64,000 nt of DNA from Dolomitihabitans soli (GTDB lineage: Bacteria; Actinomycetota; Actinomycetes; Streptosporangiales; Streptosporangiaceae), in contig NZ_JAKNTW010000023.1 in NCBI RefSeq assembly GCF_022213955.1, positions 171,626 to 235,625 on the forward strand, read 5' to 3'. Both the position numbers and the translations under genes were made by a program. Each line of letters begins with the position of its first letter. The stretch's first letter is position 1. Below are positions 18,089-26,994 of the stretch, one piece after another. The notes beneath the pieces are model-generated. The model worked only from the letters and a program-made list of their open reading frames with translations, was not told the DNA's origin and ran no database searches.

Positions 18089-19771
18089 GTGGACAGGATG
18101 GCCGGCGTCGGGGTCAGCCCCGGGGTCGGGGCCGGTCCGGCGCACCTGCTGGTCGGCGAGATCCCCGAACCGCCCGCGGACGCCAGGCACGACGGCGACG
18201 CGGCGGCGGAGACGGCGCGCGCGGTCGTGGCGCTGGAGCGGGTCGCCGCCGATCTGGAGGCGCGCGGCGTCCAGGCGGGTGGCACCGCGGAGGACGTCCT
18301 GGAGGCCCAGGCGATGATGGCCCGCGATCCGGAGCTGGTCGAGGGGGTCTCGGCGCTGGTCGGCGGGGGGATGGCGGCGTCCCGCGCGGTCTATCAGGCT
18401 TTCCAGAAATATCGTGACATGCTGGCGTCGGCCGGCGGGTACCTCGCGGAACGGGTCGCCGACCTCGACGACATCAGGGACCGCGTCGTCGCCCTGTTGA
18501 CCGGGGTCCCGATGCCCGGCGTCCCCGTCGACGCCGCCGTGCCGTACGTCCTGATCGCGCGTGATCTGGCGCCCGCCGACACCGCGGTGCTCTCCCGTGA
18601 CCTCGTGGCCGCGTTCGTGACCGAGGAGGGCGGGCCCACCAGTCACACGGCCATCCTCGCCCGCGCGATGGGGGTCCCCGCGGTGGTCGCCTGCGCCGGC
18701 GCGACCGCGATCACATCGGGCACGCCGGTGCTGGTCGACGGGACCTCCGGCATCGTACGGCTGATGCCCTCCGACGAGGAGGTCGCCGAGGCGCGGGACG
18801 CGGCGGCGGCGAGGCAGGCGGCGCTGTCGGCGGTCACCGGGCCGGGCCGGACGTCCGACGGGCACCCGGTGCCGCTGCTCGCCAACGTCGGAGGGCCGGG
18901 CGATCTGCCCGCCGCGCTGGCGAACGGGGCGGAGGGCGTCGGGCTCTACCGCACCGAGTTCCTCTTCCTCGACCGGGCCGCGCCGCCCTCCGCGGCGGAA
19001 CAGGTGGAGGCGTACCGCGCCGTCCTGGCCGCCTTCCCCGGCGGGCGGGTCGTGGTGCGCACACTCGACGCGGGGGCCGACAAGCCGCTGGCGTTCCTGC
19101 CGCCGCCCGGTCACGAGCCGAACCCGGCGCTCGGCGAGCGGGGGCTCCGGATGTTCCGGGTCCACCAGGAGGTGATGGCGGCCCAGCTCGGCGCGCTGGC
19201 CGTCGCCGCGGCGGGCACCGAGGCGAAGCTCCAGGTGATGGCGCCCATGGTGGCCACCAGGGCGGAGGCCGAGTGGTTCGTGCGCGCCTGTCGTTCGGCG
19301 GGCCTGCCGGAGGCCGGCATCATGATCGAGATCCCGGCCGCCGCGCTGCGCGCCGCCGATCTCGCGGGCGCGGTCGACTTCTTCTCGATCGGCACCAACG
19401 ACCTCGCGCAGTACACTTTCGCCGCCGACCGCCAGCTCAGCGGGCTCACCGAACTCCAGGACCCGTGGCAGCCCGCGCTGCTCGACCTGATCCACGGCGC
19501 CGCCGTCGCCGCGAGCGCCCAGGGCAAGGGGTGCGGCGTGTGCGGGGAGGCGGCGGCCGACCCGGTCCTCGCCTGCGTGCTGGTCGGCCTGGGCGTCACC
19601 TCGCTGTCCATGGCGTCGCCCGCGCTGCCCGCCGTACGGGCCGCGCTGGCCAGGCATTCTCTGGACCAGTGCGTCCTGGCGGCGGTGGACGCGCGGGGCG
19701 CGCCGTCGGCGGAGATCGCGCGCGCGGCCGCCCGTGCGCACCTGCCCGGGCTGGCCGACCTGGCCCTGTGA
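18089..19771 (+). CDS. ptsI: PTS Enzyme I (PEP-protein phosphotransferase)
   Basis: 560 residues. Starts the PTS cascade by taking phosphate from PEP. N-terminal HPr-binding domain (VGVSPGVGAGPAHL), phospho-His186 in EEGGPTSHTAILARAMGVPAV, and a C-terminal PEP-binding TIM barrel with GVGLYRTEFLFLDR, AEWFVRACR, MIEIPAAAL, DFFSIGTNDLAQYTFAADR and the catalytic Cys in GCGVCGEAAADP. GTG 18089 lies 1 nt after the ptsH stop; ATG 18098 is an alternative. The family length fits either. Having general PTS genes beside a sugar-specific set suggests that GlcNAc transport dominates PTS use in this organism. Confidence 0.95.
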   Translation: MDRMAGVGVSPGVGAGPAHLLVGEIPEPPADARHDGDAAAETARAVVALERVAADLEARGVQAGGTAEDVLEAQAMMARDPELVEGVSALVGGGMAASRAVYQAFQKYRDMLASAGGYLAERVADLDDIRDRVVALLTGVPMPGVPVDAAVPYVLIARDLAPADTAVLSRDLVAAFVTEEGGPTSHTAILARAMGVPAVVACAGATAITSGTPVLVDGTSGIVRLMPSDEEVAEARDAAAARQAALSAVTGPGRTSDGHPVPLLANVGGPGDLPAALANGAEGVGLYRTEFLFLDRAAPPSAAEQVEAYRAVLAAFPGGRVVVRTLDAGADKPLAFLPPPGHEPNPALGERGLRMFRVHQEVMAAQLGALAVAAAGTEAKLQVMAPMVATRAEAEWFVRACRSAGLPEAGIMIEIPAAALRAADLAGAVDFFSIGTNDLAQYTFAADRQLSGLTELQDPWQPALLDLIHGAAVAASAQGKGCGVCGEAAADPVLACVLVGLGVTSLSMASPALPAVRAALARHSLDQCVLAAVDARGAPSAEIARAAARAHLPGLADLAL

Positions 19772-19799
19772 GGTCACGTGCACCTATAGCGTGGAGGTC

Positions 19800-21113
19800 A
19801 TGGGTAGGAGCATAGGTACGGCAGGCGTTCTGGTGACCATGAGCATGATCGCCGGGTGTGGCGGGACGGGGCAGGCCGCGGGAGGCCCGCCGGAGGTCTC
19901 CCGGAGCACGGTGGCCCCCGCCGCCACGCCTGCCCCCACACCTGCTCGCACCCCTGCCGGGCGCTCGAAGGTCGACGCCGTGCTGGCCCGGATGAGCGTC
20001 TCCGACAAGGTGGGCCAGCTCTTCATGCCGGTGCTCTACGGGCCGTCCGCCGACACCGTCTCGGGCGAGAACCAGGCGAGGTACGGCGTGGGCAGCCCGG
20101 CCAAGGCGGTGCGGAAGTGGCGTCCGGGCGGCGTGATCCTCTTCCCGTGGTCCGACAACGTCAAGAGCGTGGAACAGCTCGTCGGGCTGACCAACGGCCT
20201 GCAGAAGTCGTCGCCCGAGGTGCCGCTGCTGATCGCCGCCGACCAGGAGAACGGCCCGGTCTCCCGGCTGGCCCCGCTGGTGACCAAGCTCCCGGCGGCC
20301 TCGGTCATCGGCTCCACCCGCGATCCCCGGCTGGCGCGCAAGGCGGCCGAGGTGACCGGCACGGAGATGCGCGCGCTGGGCATCAACCTCGACTTCGCGC
20401 CCGTCGCCGACGTCAACATCAACCCGCGCAACCCGGTGATCGGCCCTCGGGCCTACGGCTCCGATCCGAAGAAGGTCTCGCCCATGGTGGCGGCGGCCGT
20501 GCGCGGCTTCCACGACGCCGGGATCGCCTCGACGGCCAAGCACTTCCCCGGGCACGGCGACACCACGGTCGACAGCCACAGCGGGCTCCCGGTGATCAAG
20601 CACACCCGCTCGCAATGGGCCAAACTGGACGCGCCGCCGTTCAAGGCCGCGATCGACAGCCGCGTCGACGCGGTGATGAGCGCGCACGTCGTGATGCCCG
20701 CGCTCGACTCCTCGGGCGATCCGGCGACCCTGTCGAAGAAGATCCTCACCGGGCTGCTCAGGAAGCAACTCGGCTTCGACGGCGTGGTGTCCACCGACGC
20801 GCTGGACATGAAGGGCGTGCGGGAGAAGTACAGCGACGGCGAGGTCGCGGTGCGGGCCGTGCTCGCGGGCGCCGACCTGCTGCTGATGTCCCCCGACATG
20901 GCCGAGGCGCACGCCGCGGTGCTCGCCGCGGTCAAGTCGGGCCGGATCTCCACCGCCCGCCTCGACCAGTCGGTGCGCCGCCTGCTCACCCTCAAGGCCG
21001 CTCGCGGCCTGCTCAGCAAGGCCCCGGTCGCCGACGCCGCCGAGGCCGGCCGGATCATCGGCTCGCCCGCACACCGCAAGGTCGCGAAACTCATCAACTC
21101 CCGCGCCCGCTGA
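19800..21113 (+). CDS. GH3 beta-N-acetylglucosaminidase lipoprotein (NagZ-like)
   Basis: 437 residues with a lipoprotein signal (GVLVTMSMIAGC, acylated Cys20), a Ser/Thr/Pro/Ala-rich linker, then a GH3 domain. The NagZ-type motif KHFPGHGDTTVDSHSGLP carries the Asp/His catalytic dyad. The nucleophile motif is VSTDALDMKGV. It releases GlcNAc from muropeptides or chitin fragments outside the membrane. ATG 19800 is preceded by TGGAGGTC with a TATAGC -10-like box at 19786; GTG 19791 is an alternative. Its place right after ptsI fits supply of GlcNAc to the PTS. Confidence 0.87.
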   Translation: MGRSIGTAGVLVTMSMIAGCGGTGQAAGGPPEVSRSTVAPAATPAPTPARTPAGRSKVDAVLARMSVSDKVGQLFMPVLYGPSADTVSGENQARYGVGSPAKAVRKWRPGGVILFPWSDNVKSVEQLVGLTNGLQKSSPEVPLLIAADQENGPVSRLAPLVTKLPAASVIGSTRDPRLARKAAEVTGTEMRALGINLDFAPVADVNINPRNPVIGPRAYGSDPKKVSPMVAAAVRGFHDAGIASTAKHFPGHGDTTVDSHSGLPVIKHTRSQWAKLDAPPFKAAIDSRVDAVMSAHVVMPALDSSGDPATLSKKILTGLLRKQLGFDGVVSTDALDMKGVREKYSDGEVAVRAVLAGADLLLMSPDMAEAHAAVLAAVKSGRISTARLDQSVRRLLTLKAARGLLSKAPVADAAEAGRIIGSPAHRKVAKLINSRAR

Positions 21114-21485
21114 CCCGGACCGGCGCCGGTCGGTCCGTCGGGATCACGGCCGCCGATGGGCCGGGTGCCGCATGCCGTCCGGGCCGGGCAGGTGCCGGCT
21201 GTGGTCGGGCTGAACGGCGTTGACGGTGTGTCCGGGCCCGCGCTGGTGGTCGGTCCGTCGGGCTGAACGGTGTTGACGGCGCGCCCGGGGTGGTGCCGGT
21301 CGGTCCGCCGGGTGGGTTTCGTGCAGGCGTCCGGTGGCCGGGTGGGCGCGGTTCTGCGGCAAGTAGAGGGTCCGGAGTGTGGTTGTTGACCCGGGTTGAT
21401 GCCGGTTGATCCCCTTACGCCTACGCTGGAGGTATCTCCCCCCATCGCGGTGACCCACCCAGGTGGGGGAGCGGCGGGAGGCGAG
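21114..21485. other. Spacer with a 33-bp direct repeat
   Basis: No gene supported. A 33-nt sequence beginning GTCGGGCTGAACGG occurs at 21204-21236 and, with three changes, at 21257-21289. G- and T-rich runs surround it. The final 60 bp before 21486 hold the ribosome site of the following gene. Confidence 0.55.
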
Positions 21486-22136
21486 ATGTTCAAAGGTGTG
21501 CTGATCGACTGGGGCGGGGTGCTCACCACCAGTCTGACCGACTCCATAGCGACGTGGCTGACGGCGGACCGGATCGACGCCGCCCACTACCGCGAGGTGA
21601 TGCACGAGCTGGTCCAGCACGCGTACGAGGGCGGAGCCGACGGGGAGAACGCGATCCACGCCCTGGAGCGCGGCGAGATCGACGGGCTGACCTTCGAGCG
21701 CGATCTGGCGGCCCGGCTGCTGACCCTCGACGGGGTGCCGCCGGTGGCCGAGGGGCTGCTCGCCCGGATGTTCGCGGGGTTCGAGCGGGTGGAGCCGATG
21801 TACGGCATGCTGCGTGCGGCCCGGGCGGCGGGGATGCGCACCTGCCTGCTGTCCAACTCGTGGGCGAACGACTATCCCCGGGACGACTGGGACGAGGTGT
21901 TCGACGAGGTGGTGATCTCCGGCGAGGTGGGCATGCGCAAGCCCGAGCCGCGTATCTTCCACCACACCCTCGGGGTGGTCGGCCTGCCCCCCGAGCAGTG
22001 CGTGTTCGTCGACGACATCGAGGCCAACATCCTGGTGGCGGAGGGGCTCGGCATCACCGGGGTGCACCATCGCGCGCACGCCGAGACGATTCCCCGGCTG
22101 GAGACCCTTCTCGGAGTGGCCCTCGGACCGGCTTGA
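21486..22136 (+). CDS. HAD-superfamily hydrolase (subclass IA)
   Basis: 216 residues. HAD motif I is DWGGVLTTS; the usual second Asp is replaced (DWGG, as in many actinobacterial HAD-IA proteins). Motif II is CLLSNSW, motif III Lys is in MRKPEPRIF, and motif IV is CVFVDDIEANI, followed by AEGLGITGVHH. Probably a small-molecule phosphatase; the substrate is unknown. ATG 21486 follows CGGGAGGCGAG. It is the first of three HAD proteins in 2.8 kb that are not close copies of each other. Confidence 0.85.
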   Translation: MFKGVLIDWGGVLTTSLTDSIATWLTADRIDAAHYREVMHELVQHAYEGGADGENAIHALERGEIDGLTFERDLAARLLTLDGVPPVAEGLLARMFAGFERVEPMYGMLRAARAAGMRTCLLSNSWANDYPRDDWDEVFDEVVISGEVGMRKPEPRIFHHTLGVVGLPPEQCVFVDDIEANILVAEGLGITGVHHRAHAETIPRLETLLGVALGPA

Positions 22137-22276
22137 ACCCGCCTGAACCGGCCTGCTCGGGTGTTGCGGCACGTGGGGTCGCCGGGGCTGGCAGACTCTT
22201 GGGATGATCGGCGTCCTCATGACGCCCCCAAATTCGGAAATTTCAGGACCTGTTGGGGTCCCAGATCGAGGAATTC

Positions 22277-22783
22277 ATGCGCGTCTACCTGCCGTGCACG
22301 CTCCCGGGGCTGGCCCGCGTGGCCGACGCCGGTGAGCTCGGCCCAGCCCCGCTGACGGGCTACGCCGTCACCCCCGCGTTGGTCGAGTGGTACGTCTCCG
22401 GTGACACCGAGGAACTGGAGTACGTGGCGCTCACCGAGGCCGCCAAGGCCTCCCTCCGGATGCTCGCCGCCGACCGGGCCGACGGCGTGCCCGTCGTCGC
22501 CCGCCGCGTCGTGATCGCCGCCGAGGTGCCGGACGGCGTCGTCGGATCGGGCACCGACCTCGAGGAGCGTGGCCGGGTACGGCTGGCCGAGGTGATCTCG
22601 ATGTCCAAGATCGCCGCAGTGCACGTCGACGACCTGGCCGCCGTCGCCGACATCGAGGCGGCGATCTCGGCGCAGGCCGCCGCCGACAGCGGCGACGACG
22701 ACGCACGGTTCGTCGTGGACGGCGCGGACGCCCACGAGCTCCTCTGGTACGCCACCCAGGAGATCTCCGACATCCTGCCCTGA
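22277..22783 (+). CDS. DUF6912-like protein
   Basis: 168 residues, unknown function. MRVYLPCTLPGLARVADAGELGPAPLTGYAVTPALVEWY resembles an actinobacterial family that starts MRVYLP. Acidic C-terminus, no signal peptide or membrane helix. ATG 22277 is preceded by GAGGAATTC, which selects it over an ATG 24 nt upstream. It lies between two HAD phosphatase genes. Confidence 0.65.
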   Translation: MRVYLPCTLPGLARVADAGELGPAPLTGYAVTPALVEWYVSGDTEELEYVALTEAAKASLRMLAADRADGVPVVARRVVIAAEVPDGVVGSGTDLEERGRVRLAEVISMSKIAAVHVDDLAAVADIEAAISAQAAADSGDDDARFVVDGADAHELLWYATQEISDILP

Positions 22784-22835
22784 GGCGGCTCCGCTGCCCG
22801 GAATGTCACCCAGGCTGGGTACGCTTGGATCTCAT

Positions 22836-23468
22836 ATGAAGCACATTGTCTGGGACTGGAATGGAACGCTCTTTCACGACATCGACGCCGTGGTCGGAGC
22901 GACGAACGAGGTGTTCAAGCCCTACGGGCTGGGCGAGCTGACGGCCGACGCCTTCCGCGAGGTCTACACCCGGCCCATCTGGGTCGCCTACGAGCGGCTG
23001 CTGGGACGGGCGTTGCGTGACGGGGAGTGGGAACTGCTCGACGTCGGCTTCCACGAGCACTATCACCGGCTGATGCTCGTCTGCGGGCTCGCGGCGGACT
23101 GCCGTACGAGCCTGTCGGCGTGGGAGTCCGCCGGGGGCAGCCAGTCGCTGCTGTCCATGTGGGCGCACGACCGGCTGGTGCCCAAGGTGACGGAGTACGG
23201 CATCGACGGCCACTTCAGCAGGATCGACGGCCTGCGCAGCGCGTCCGGCGGGCACAAGGCCGAGCACATGGCCGCGCACATCGCGGCGCTGGGCCTGGAC
23301 CCCGGCCAGGTGCTGGTGATCGGGGACAGCATCGACGACGCCAACGCGGCCAAGCACGTCGGCGCCCGTGCCGTCCTCTACACCGGTGGTATGACCAGGA
23401 GGTCGGAACTGCACGCCCAGGGCCTCCCGGTGGTGGACACGCTCGCCGCGGCTCTGGAGCACGCCTGA
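22836..23468 (+). CDS. HAD-superfamily hydrolase
   Basis: 210 residues. Motif I VWDWNGTLFHDID contains the nucleophile Asp and the Asn-substituted acid position. Motif II LSMWAHD, motif III Lys in GGHKAEHMAAHI, motif IV VLVIGDSIDDANAA. It belongs to the phosphoglycolate phosphatase-like group; substrate unknown. ATG 22836 has no SD; a TACGCT -10-like box (22820-22825) ends 10 nt upstream, so the mRNA is leaderless or nearly so. Confidence 0.83.
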   Translation: MKHIVWDWNGTLFHDIDAVVGATNEVFKPYGLGELTADAFREVYTRPIWVAYERLLGRALRDGEWELLDVGFHEHYHRLMLVCGLAADCRTSLSAWESAGGSQSLLSMWAHDRLVPKVTEYGIDGHFSRIDGLRSASGGHKAEHMAAHIAALGLDPGQVLVIGDSIDDANAAKHVGARAVLYTGGMTRRSELHAQGLPVVDTLAAALEHA

Positions 23469-23481
23469 CCGATAGCCGCGG

Positions 23482-24285
23482 GTGGCGCGACCGACGCCGC
23501 CGCCCGCCGTACGCTGTGCATGTCCCGCGCCTCCCTACTCCCCCCACTGCCGCCCCCCGGACCCGGAGGCCACGATCAACCGCCTCGTTCTCTGGAACGT
23601 CGACCTGACCCTCGTCGACGTCACGATCATCACCCGCGCCGCGTACGCCGAGGCGTTCCGGCAGGTCACCGGGCGACCACTGGTCAAGCTCGTGCCCGCG
23701 ATGGGCCGTCCCGACTCCGAGATCATCTTCGAGACGCTGGCCATCAACGGCATCCCCTCCGAGGACGACCACCTGCCGAGGTTCATCGACGAGCTGGTTA
23801 CCGCCTTCGCCGCGCACCGGAAGCGGATCGGCAAGGAGGGCAGGCCGATGCCGGGCGCCAAGGACGCGCTCAAGGCCGTCGCCCGCCTCGACGGGGTCGT
23901 CCAGACGGTGCTCACCGGCACGATCAAGGGCAACGCGGTCATCAAGCTCGGCGCGTTCGGCCTGGAGAAGTGGATCGACTTCGAGGTGGGCGGCTACGGC
24001 GAGGAGGTCTACCCCAAGGCGACCCTCCTGCAGGTGGCGCAGGGGAGGGCCAAGCAGAAGTACGGCCACGCCTTCTCCGCCGCCGACACGGTGCTGATCG
24101 GCGACTCCGCCCGTGACGTCCAGGCCGCCCGGATCGGCGGGGCCGGCATGATCGCCGTCGCCTCCGGCCGCTCCACCGAGGCCGAACTGCGCGAGGCCGG
24201 CGCCGACATCGTCCTGCGCGACCTCTCCTACGCCTCCGAGGTGGTGGGCGCGATCACCCAGCTCACCGGCGGCAAGCCCGCCTGA
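23482..24285 (+). CDS. HAD-superfamily hydrolase, uncertain start
   Basis: HAD phosphatase-like protein. Domain motifs: RLVLWNVDLTLVDV (motif I, with Asn at the nucleophile position and Asp two residues later), VLTGTIKGNAVIKLG, Lys in YPKATLL, and TVLIGDSARDVQAARIGGAG (motif IV). The fold begins at about nt 23578, yet no ATG, GTG or TTG lies near. The only in-frame standard start is GTG 23482, which adds 31 Pro/Cys-rich residues and lacks a ribosome site, whereas GGAGG at 23565-23569 sits right before ACG-ATC-AAC (23572-23580). Initiation at a near-cognate codon, or a start-codon mutation, is possible. Confidence 0.75.
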   Translation: MARPTPPPAVRCACPAPPYSPHCRPPDPEATINRLVLWNVDLTLVDVTIITRAAYAEAFRQVTGRPLVKLVPAMGRPDSEIIFETLAINGIPSEDDHLPRFIDELVTAFAAHRKRIGKEGRPMPGAKDALKAVARLDGVVQTVLTGTIKGNAVIKLGAFGLEKWIDFEVGGYGEEVYPKATLLQVAQGRAKQKYGHAFSAADTVLIGDSARDVQAARIGGAGMIAVASGRSTEAELREAGADIVLRDLSYASEVVGAITQLTGGKPA

Positions 24286-24331
24286 CACCCCGGCCGGTCA
24301 TCCACGCCCTTCGTCGGCGCTGCAGGGCGGG

Positions 24332-24363
24332 GGGATCAGGCTGGTGTCCGCCGGCCTGATCCC
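24332..24363. terminator. Convergent hairpin terminator
   Basis: 10-bp perfect stem GGGATCAGGC / GCCTGATCCC with a 12-nt loop, midway between the HAD gene and the opposing PBP gene. Likely bidirectional. Confidence 0.7.
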
Positions 24364-24386
24364 ACCCCCCACCGTCCCGTCGCCGG

Positions 24387-25967
24387 TCACAGGCCCTTGA
24401 GGAAACGGGCGGCGACCGGCGCGGCCACGGCCGAACCCGCGCCGCCGCCCTCGACGACGACGGCGAAGGCCAGGTCGCCCCGGTAGCCGATGAACCAGGA
24501 GTGCGACGGGGGTTCCTTGCCCGAGCCGTACTCCGCGGTTCCGGTCTTCCCCGCCGAACCGGACGGGAAGGCCACGGCGTTCGCGGTGCCGTCGGTGACG
24601 ACGGCGGGCATCAGCGTGCGCAGGGCGCGGAGCACGGCGGGTTCCAGGGTGCGGGGGGCGGCGCCGCCGGATGGGAGAAGCCGCTCGTCGACGAAGCGGG
24701 GCGGACGCCAGGCGCCGTCGGCGACGGCGGCGGCGACCGTGGCCATGTTCAGCGGGCTGGCGAGCACCCGGCCCTGGCCGATCGCCGCCGAGGCGAGGTC
24801 GGTGTCGTCCCTGGGATCGGGGAACGCGGCCCGTACGGCGGGCACGCCCGGGGTGATGGGGGCGCCGAAGCCGAAACTGGCCGACACCTCGGCGAGCCGG
24901 TCGCCGCCGAGCCGGTCCACGGCCATCGCGCCGAACGTCGTGTTGCAGGAGTGGGCGAAGGCGTCCCTGAACGGCAGGGTCCCGTAGTCGTGGAACTGCG
25001 CGTTGTGGAAGGGGAAGCCGCCGATGTTCTGCTCGGCGGGGCAGTCCACCGAGGCGTCCGGTCGCACGCCGTCGGCGACCAGCGCCGAGGCGGTCACCAC
25101 CTTGAACGTCGAGCCCGGCGGGTAGGTTCCGAGCAGGGCGCGGTTGAACCCGCCCGGCTTGTTGACGGCCGCCAGGATCTCTCCGGTGGACGGCCGAAGC
25201 GCGACCAGGGAGGCCGGCTTGTCGACGTCCTCAAGGGCGGCCGCGCCCGCCCGGTGCACGCGCAGGTCGATCGTGGTGGCCAGCGGCTCGCCCTCCTCGC
25301 GGTCGGCGGACGCCTCGGTCGAGATCACCTTCTCGCCCGCCGCCAGCACCACCTTGGCGGACGCGGTGCCGTTCAGCCGCGCGCCGTACGTCTTGCGCAG
25401 GCCCTCGACGAGTTGCTGCACCGAGCCGGGCGTGTCGGGGGTGTCGATCCGGGTGCCGCCGGCCGCGGTGATCGGGGCCGGTTCGGGCTTCTCGCTGACG
25501 AGCCGGAGTTCTCTGCCCTTGCGCAGGTCGGGATGGATGGCGGCCGGGCTCCACGACACCCGCCAGTCGCGCTCGTGCTCGACCATGCGGAGTTCGCCCT
25601 GGTAGGTCCAGTCGACCGGGCCGTCCAGCTTGGCGGTGAAGCTCACGACGTCGTCGCGGGCGTCTCCGGGCGTGAACTCGGCGGCGGTGAGCTTGAGGCC
25701 GTCGCGGAAGCGCCGGTGCCAGCGGTCGAAGTCGGCCGGCGGGGTGGCCACCAGCCCGCGCATCGCCGAATAGTCTTGCCTGGTCCATGCGGCGAGGTAG
25801 TCGGCCGCGCTCTGCTCGGCCGAGCCCTGGGTGCGCAGCAGCCAGATCGCGCCGCCGGCCACCACGACCGGGACCAGCGCGGCGGCGATGAGCACGCCGC
25901 GCCGTCGCCGTCGCGGTCGCCGTCGGGTGGGCGCCTCCGGTTTCAGATGGTCGAGCTGGTCGTGCAT
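24387..25967 (-). CDS. Class B penicillin-binding protein with MecA-type N-terminus
   Basis: 526 residues. Cytoplasmic Arg-rich start (RRRPRRRRRG), one membrane anchor (about 24-44), NTF2/MecA_N-like domain (about 50-150), a short linker region, then a D,D-transpeptidase domain with all motifs intact: Ser286-x-x-Lys289 in YPPGSTFK, Ser340-Cys-Asn342, and Lys474-Thr-Gly476 in GKTGTAEYG. It cross-links peptidoglycan outside the membrane. ATG 25967 follows GAGGGGGCAGAAG. It is divergent from a LysR gene followed by a beta-lactamase-fold gene, a layout that suggests joint response to cell-wall stress or beta-lactams. A paralogue at 42064-43941 has lost these motifs. Confidence 0.88.
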   Translation of the reverse strand: MHDQLDHLKPEAPTRRRPRRRRRGVLIAAALVPVVVAGGAIWLLRTQGSAEQSAADYLAAWTRQDYSAMRGLVATPPADFDRWHRRFRDGLKLTAAEFTPGDARDDVVSFTAKLDGPVDWTYQGELRMVEHERDWRVSWSPAAIHPDLRKGRELRLVSEKPEPAPITAAGGTRIDTPDTPGSVQQLVEGLRKTYGARLNGTASAKVVLAAGEKVISTEASADREEGEPLATTIDLRVHRAGAAALEDVDKPASLVALRPSTGEILAAVNKPGGFNRALLGTYPPGSTFKVVTASALVADGVRPDASVDCPAEQNIGGFPFHNAQFHDYGTLPFRDAFAHSCNTTFGAMAVDRLGGDRLAEVSASFGFGAPITPGVPAVRAAFPDPRDDTDLASAAIGQGRVLASPLNMATVAAAVADGAWRPPRFVDERLLPSGGAAPRTLEPAVLRALRTLMPAVVTDGTANAVAFPSGSAGKTGTAEYGSGKEPPSHSWFIGYRGDLAFAVVVEGGGAGSAVAAPVAARFLKGL

Positions 25968-26070
25968 CTTCTGCCCCCTCTGTCGAGATGAGGAGAGCAG
26001 AGGCCAGGGAACTATGTCCAATATAGATATCAACCTAGATCCCATATATATCTGGATATAATTCCTGTTC
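25968..26070. promoter_or_regulatory. A/T-rich divergent promoter/operator region
   Basis: About 100 bp between divergent starts; the stretch 26010-26065 is far richer in A/T than anything else nearby. It holds CAATATAGATATCAACC and, 13 bp on, CATATATATCTGGATATAA: imperfect inverted copies of an ATATC/GATAT element. This is the expected place for LysR binding sites controlling both directions. Confidence 0.5.
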
Positions 26071-26994
26071 ATGGACCTTGTCCGGCACCTGTACTACTTC
26101 ACCGTGGTCGCCGAAGAACGCCACTTCGGCAACGCCGCGATCCGGCTCGGCATGGCCCAGCCACCGCTCAGCCAGCGGATCAAGCGGCTGGAGCAGGAGC
26201 TGGGCGTGCGGCTGTTCGACAGGTCCTCCCGGCAGGTCCGGCTGACCGAGGCCGGCCTGCTGCTGCTCGGCGAGGCCCGCGAGATCGTGGCCCGGGTCGA
26301 CCGGCTGAAGGAACTGGTACGGCACGGCGCGACCGGGGCGCTGAGAGCCGGCGTCCCGCCCGATCTGGGCGCGGCGGTGATCGCCGCACTGGTCGCCGGG
26401 TTCCGCGAGACCAACCCCGACGTGCGGCTGACCTTCTCCGAGCTCTGGACCGCCGACCAGGTGGGCGCGCTGGCCGAGGGCACGATCGACGTCGGCATCG
26501 TGCGTCACCCGGTGACGGCTCCCGGCGTCTACTTCGGCGAGACACTGGTCCAGACGCCGGGGGTGCTGCTGCCCGAGAACGATCCCCTGGCGGCGGGCTC
26601 CGCCGTACATCTGGCTGATCTGGCGGGGCGGGAGTTGCTGCTGTTTCCCAGGGACGGTGAACCGGGGTTGTACGCGGAGACCGTCACGGAGTGCCGGCGC
26701 CATGGGTTCGTGCCGGCCGAGATCCACCACGGGATCACGCTCGGCCTGGTGGTGGCGGGGTCGGCGGTGGCACTGGGCGCGCCGGTGGGGATGCCCGGGG
26801 TGCGCTGGCGGCCGCTGCTCGGCTCACCGCTGGCGTGGCGGGCCTCGACCGCGTGGCGGGTCCCGACTCCGGAGGTGACGGGGTTCGCCGAGGTGGCGGC
26901 GCGGATCCTGCGGGAGAATGCGGGGATGACCGAGGAGGGCATGGCCCCGGCACGCAGGGTCAGGCCACGGCCGGCGACGGGATTCCTGACATGA
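26071..26994 (+). CDS. LysR-family transcription regulator
   Basis: 307 residues. N-terminal winged HTH: LVRHLYYFTVVAEERHFGNAAIRLGMAQPPLSQRIKRLEQELG, followed by the LysR substrate-binding domain (about 92-285). ATG 26071 lies in the A/T-rich region and lacks a clear SD. The last 4 nt overlap the ATG of the serine hydrolase gene (ATGA), so the two are translated together. Being divergent from a PBP and upstream of a beta-lactamase-fold gene recalls ampR-type control, though AmpR is divergent from its target. The ligand is unknown. Confidence 0.85.
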   Translation: MDLVRHLYYFTVVAEERHFGNAAIRLGMAQPPLSQRIKRLEQELGVRLFDRSSRQVRLTEAGLLLLGEAREIVARVDRLKELVRHGATGALRAGVPPDLGAAVIAALVAGFRETNPDVRLTFSELWTADQVGALAEGTIDVGIVRHPVTAPGVYFGETLVQTPGVLLPENDPLAAGSAVHLADLAGRELLLFPRDGEPGLYAETVTECRRHGFVPAEIHHGITLGLVVAGSAVALGAPVGMPGVRWRPLLGSPLAWRASTAWRVPTPEVTGFAEVAARILRENAGMTEEGMAPARRVRPRPATGFLT

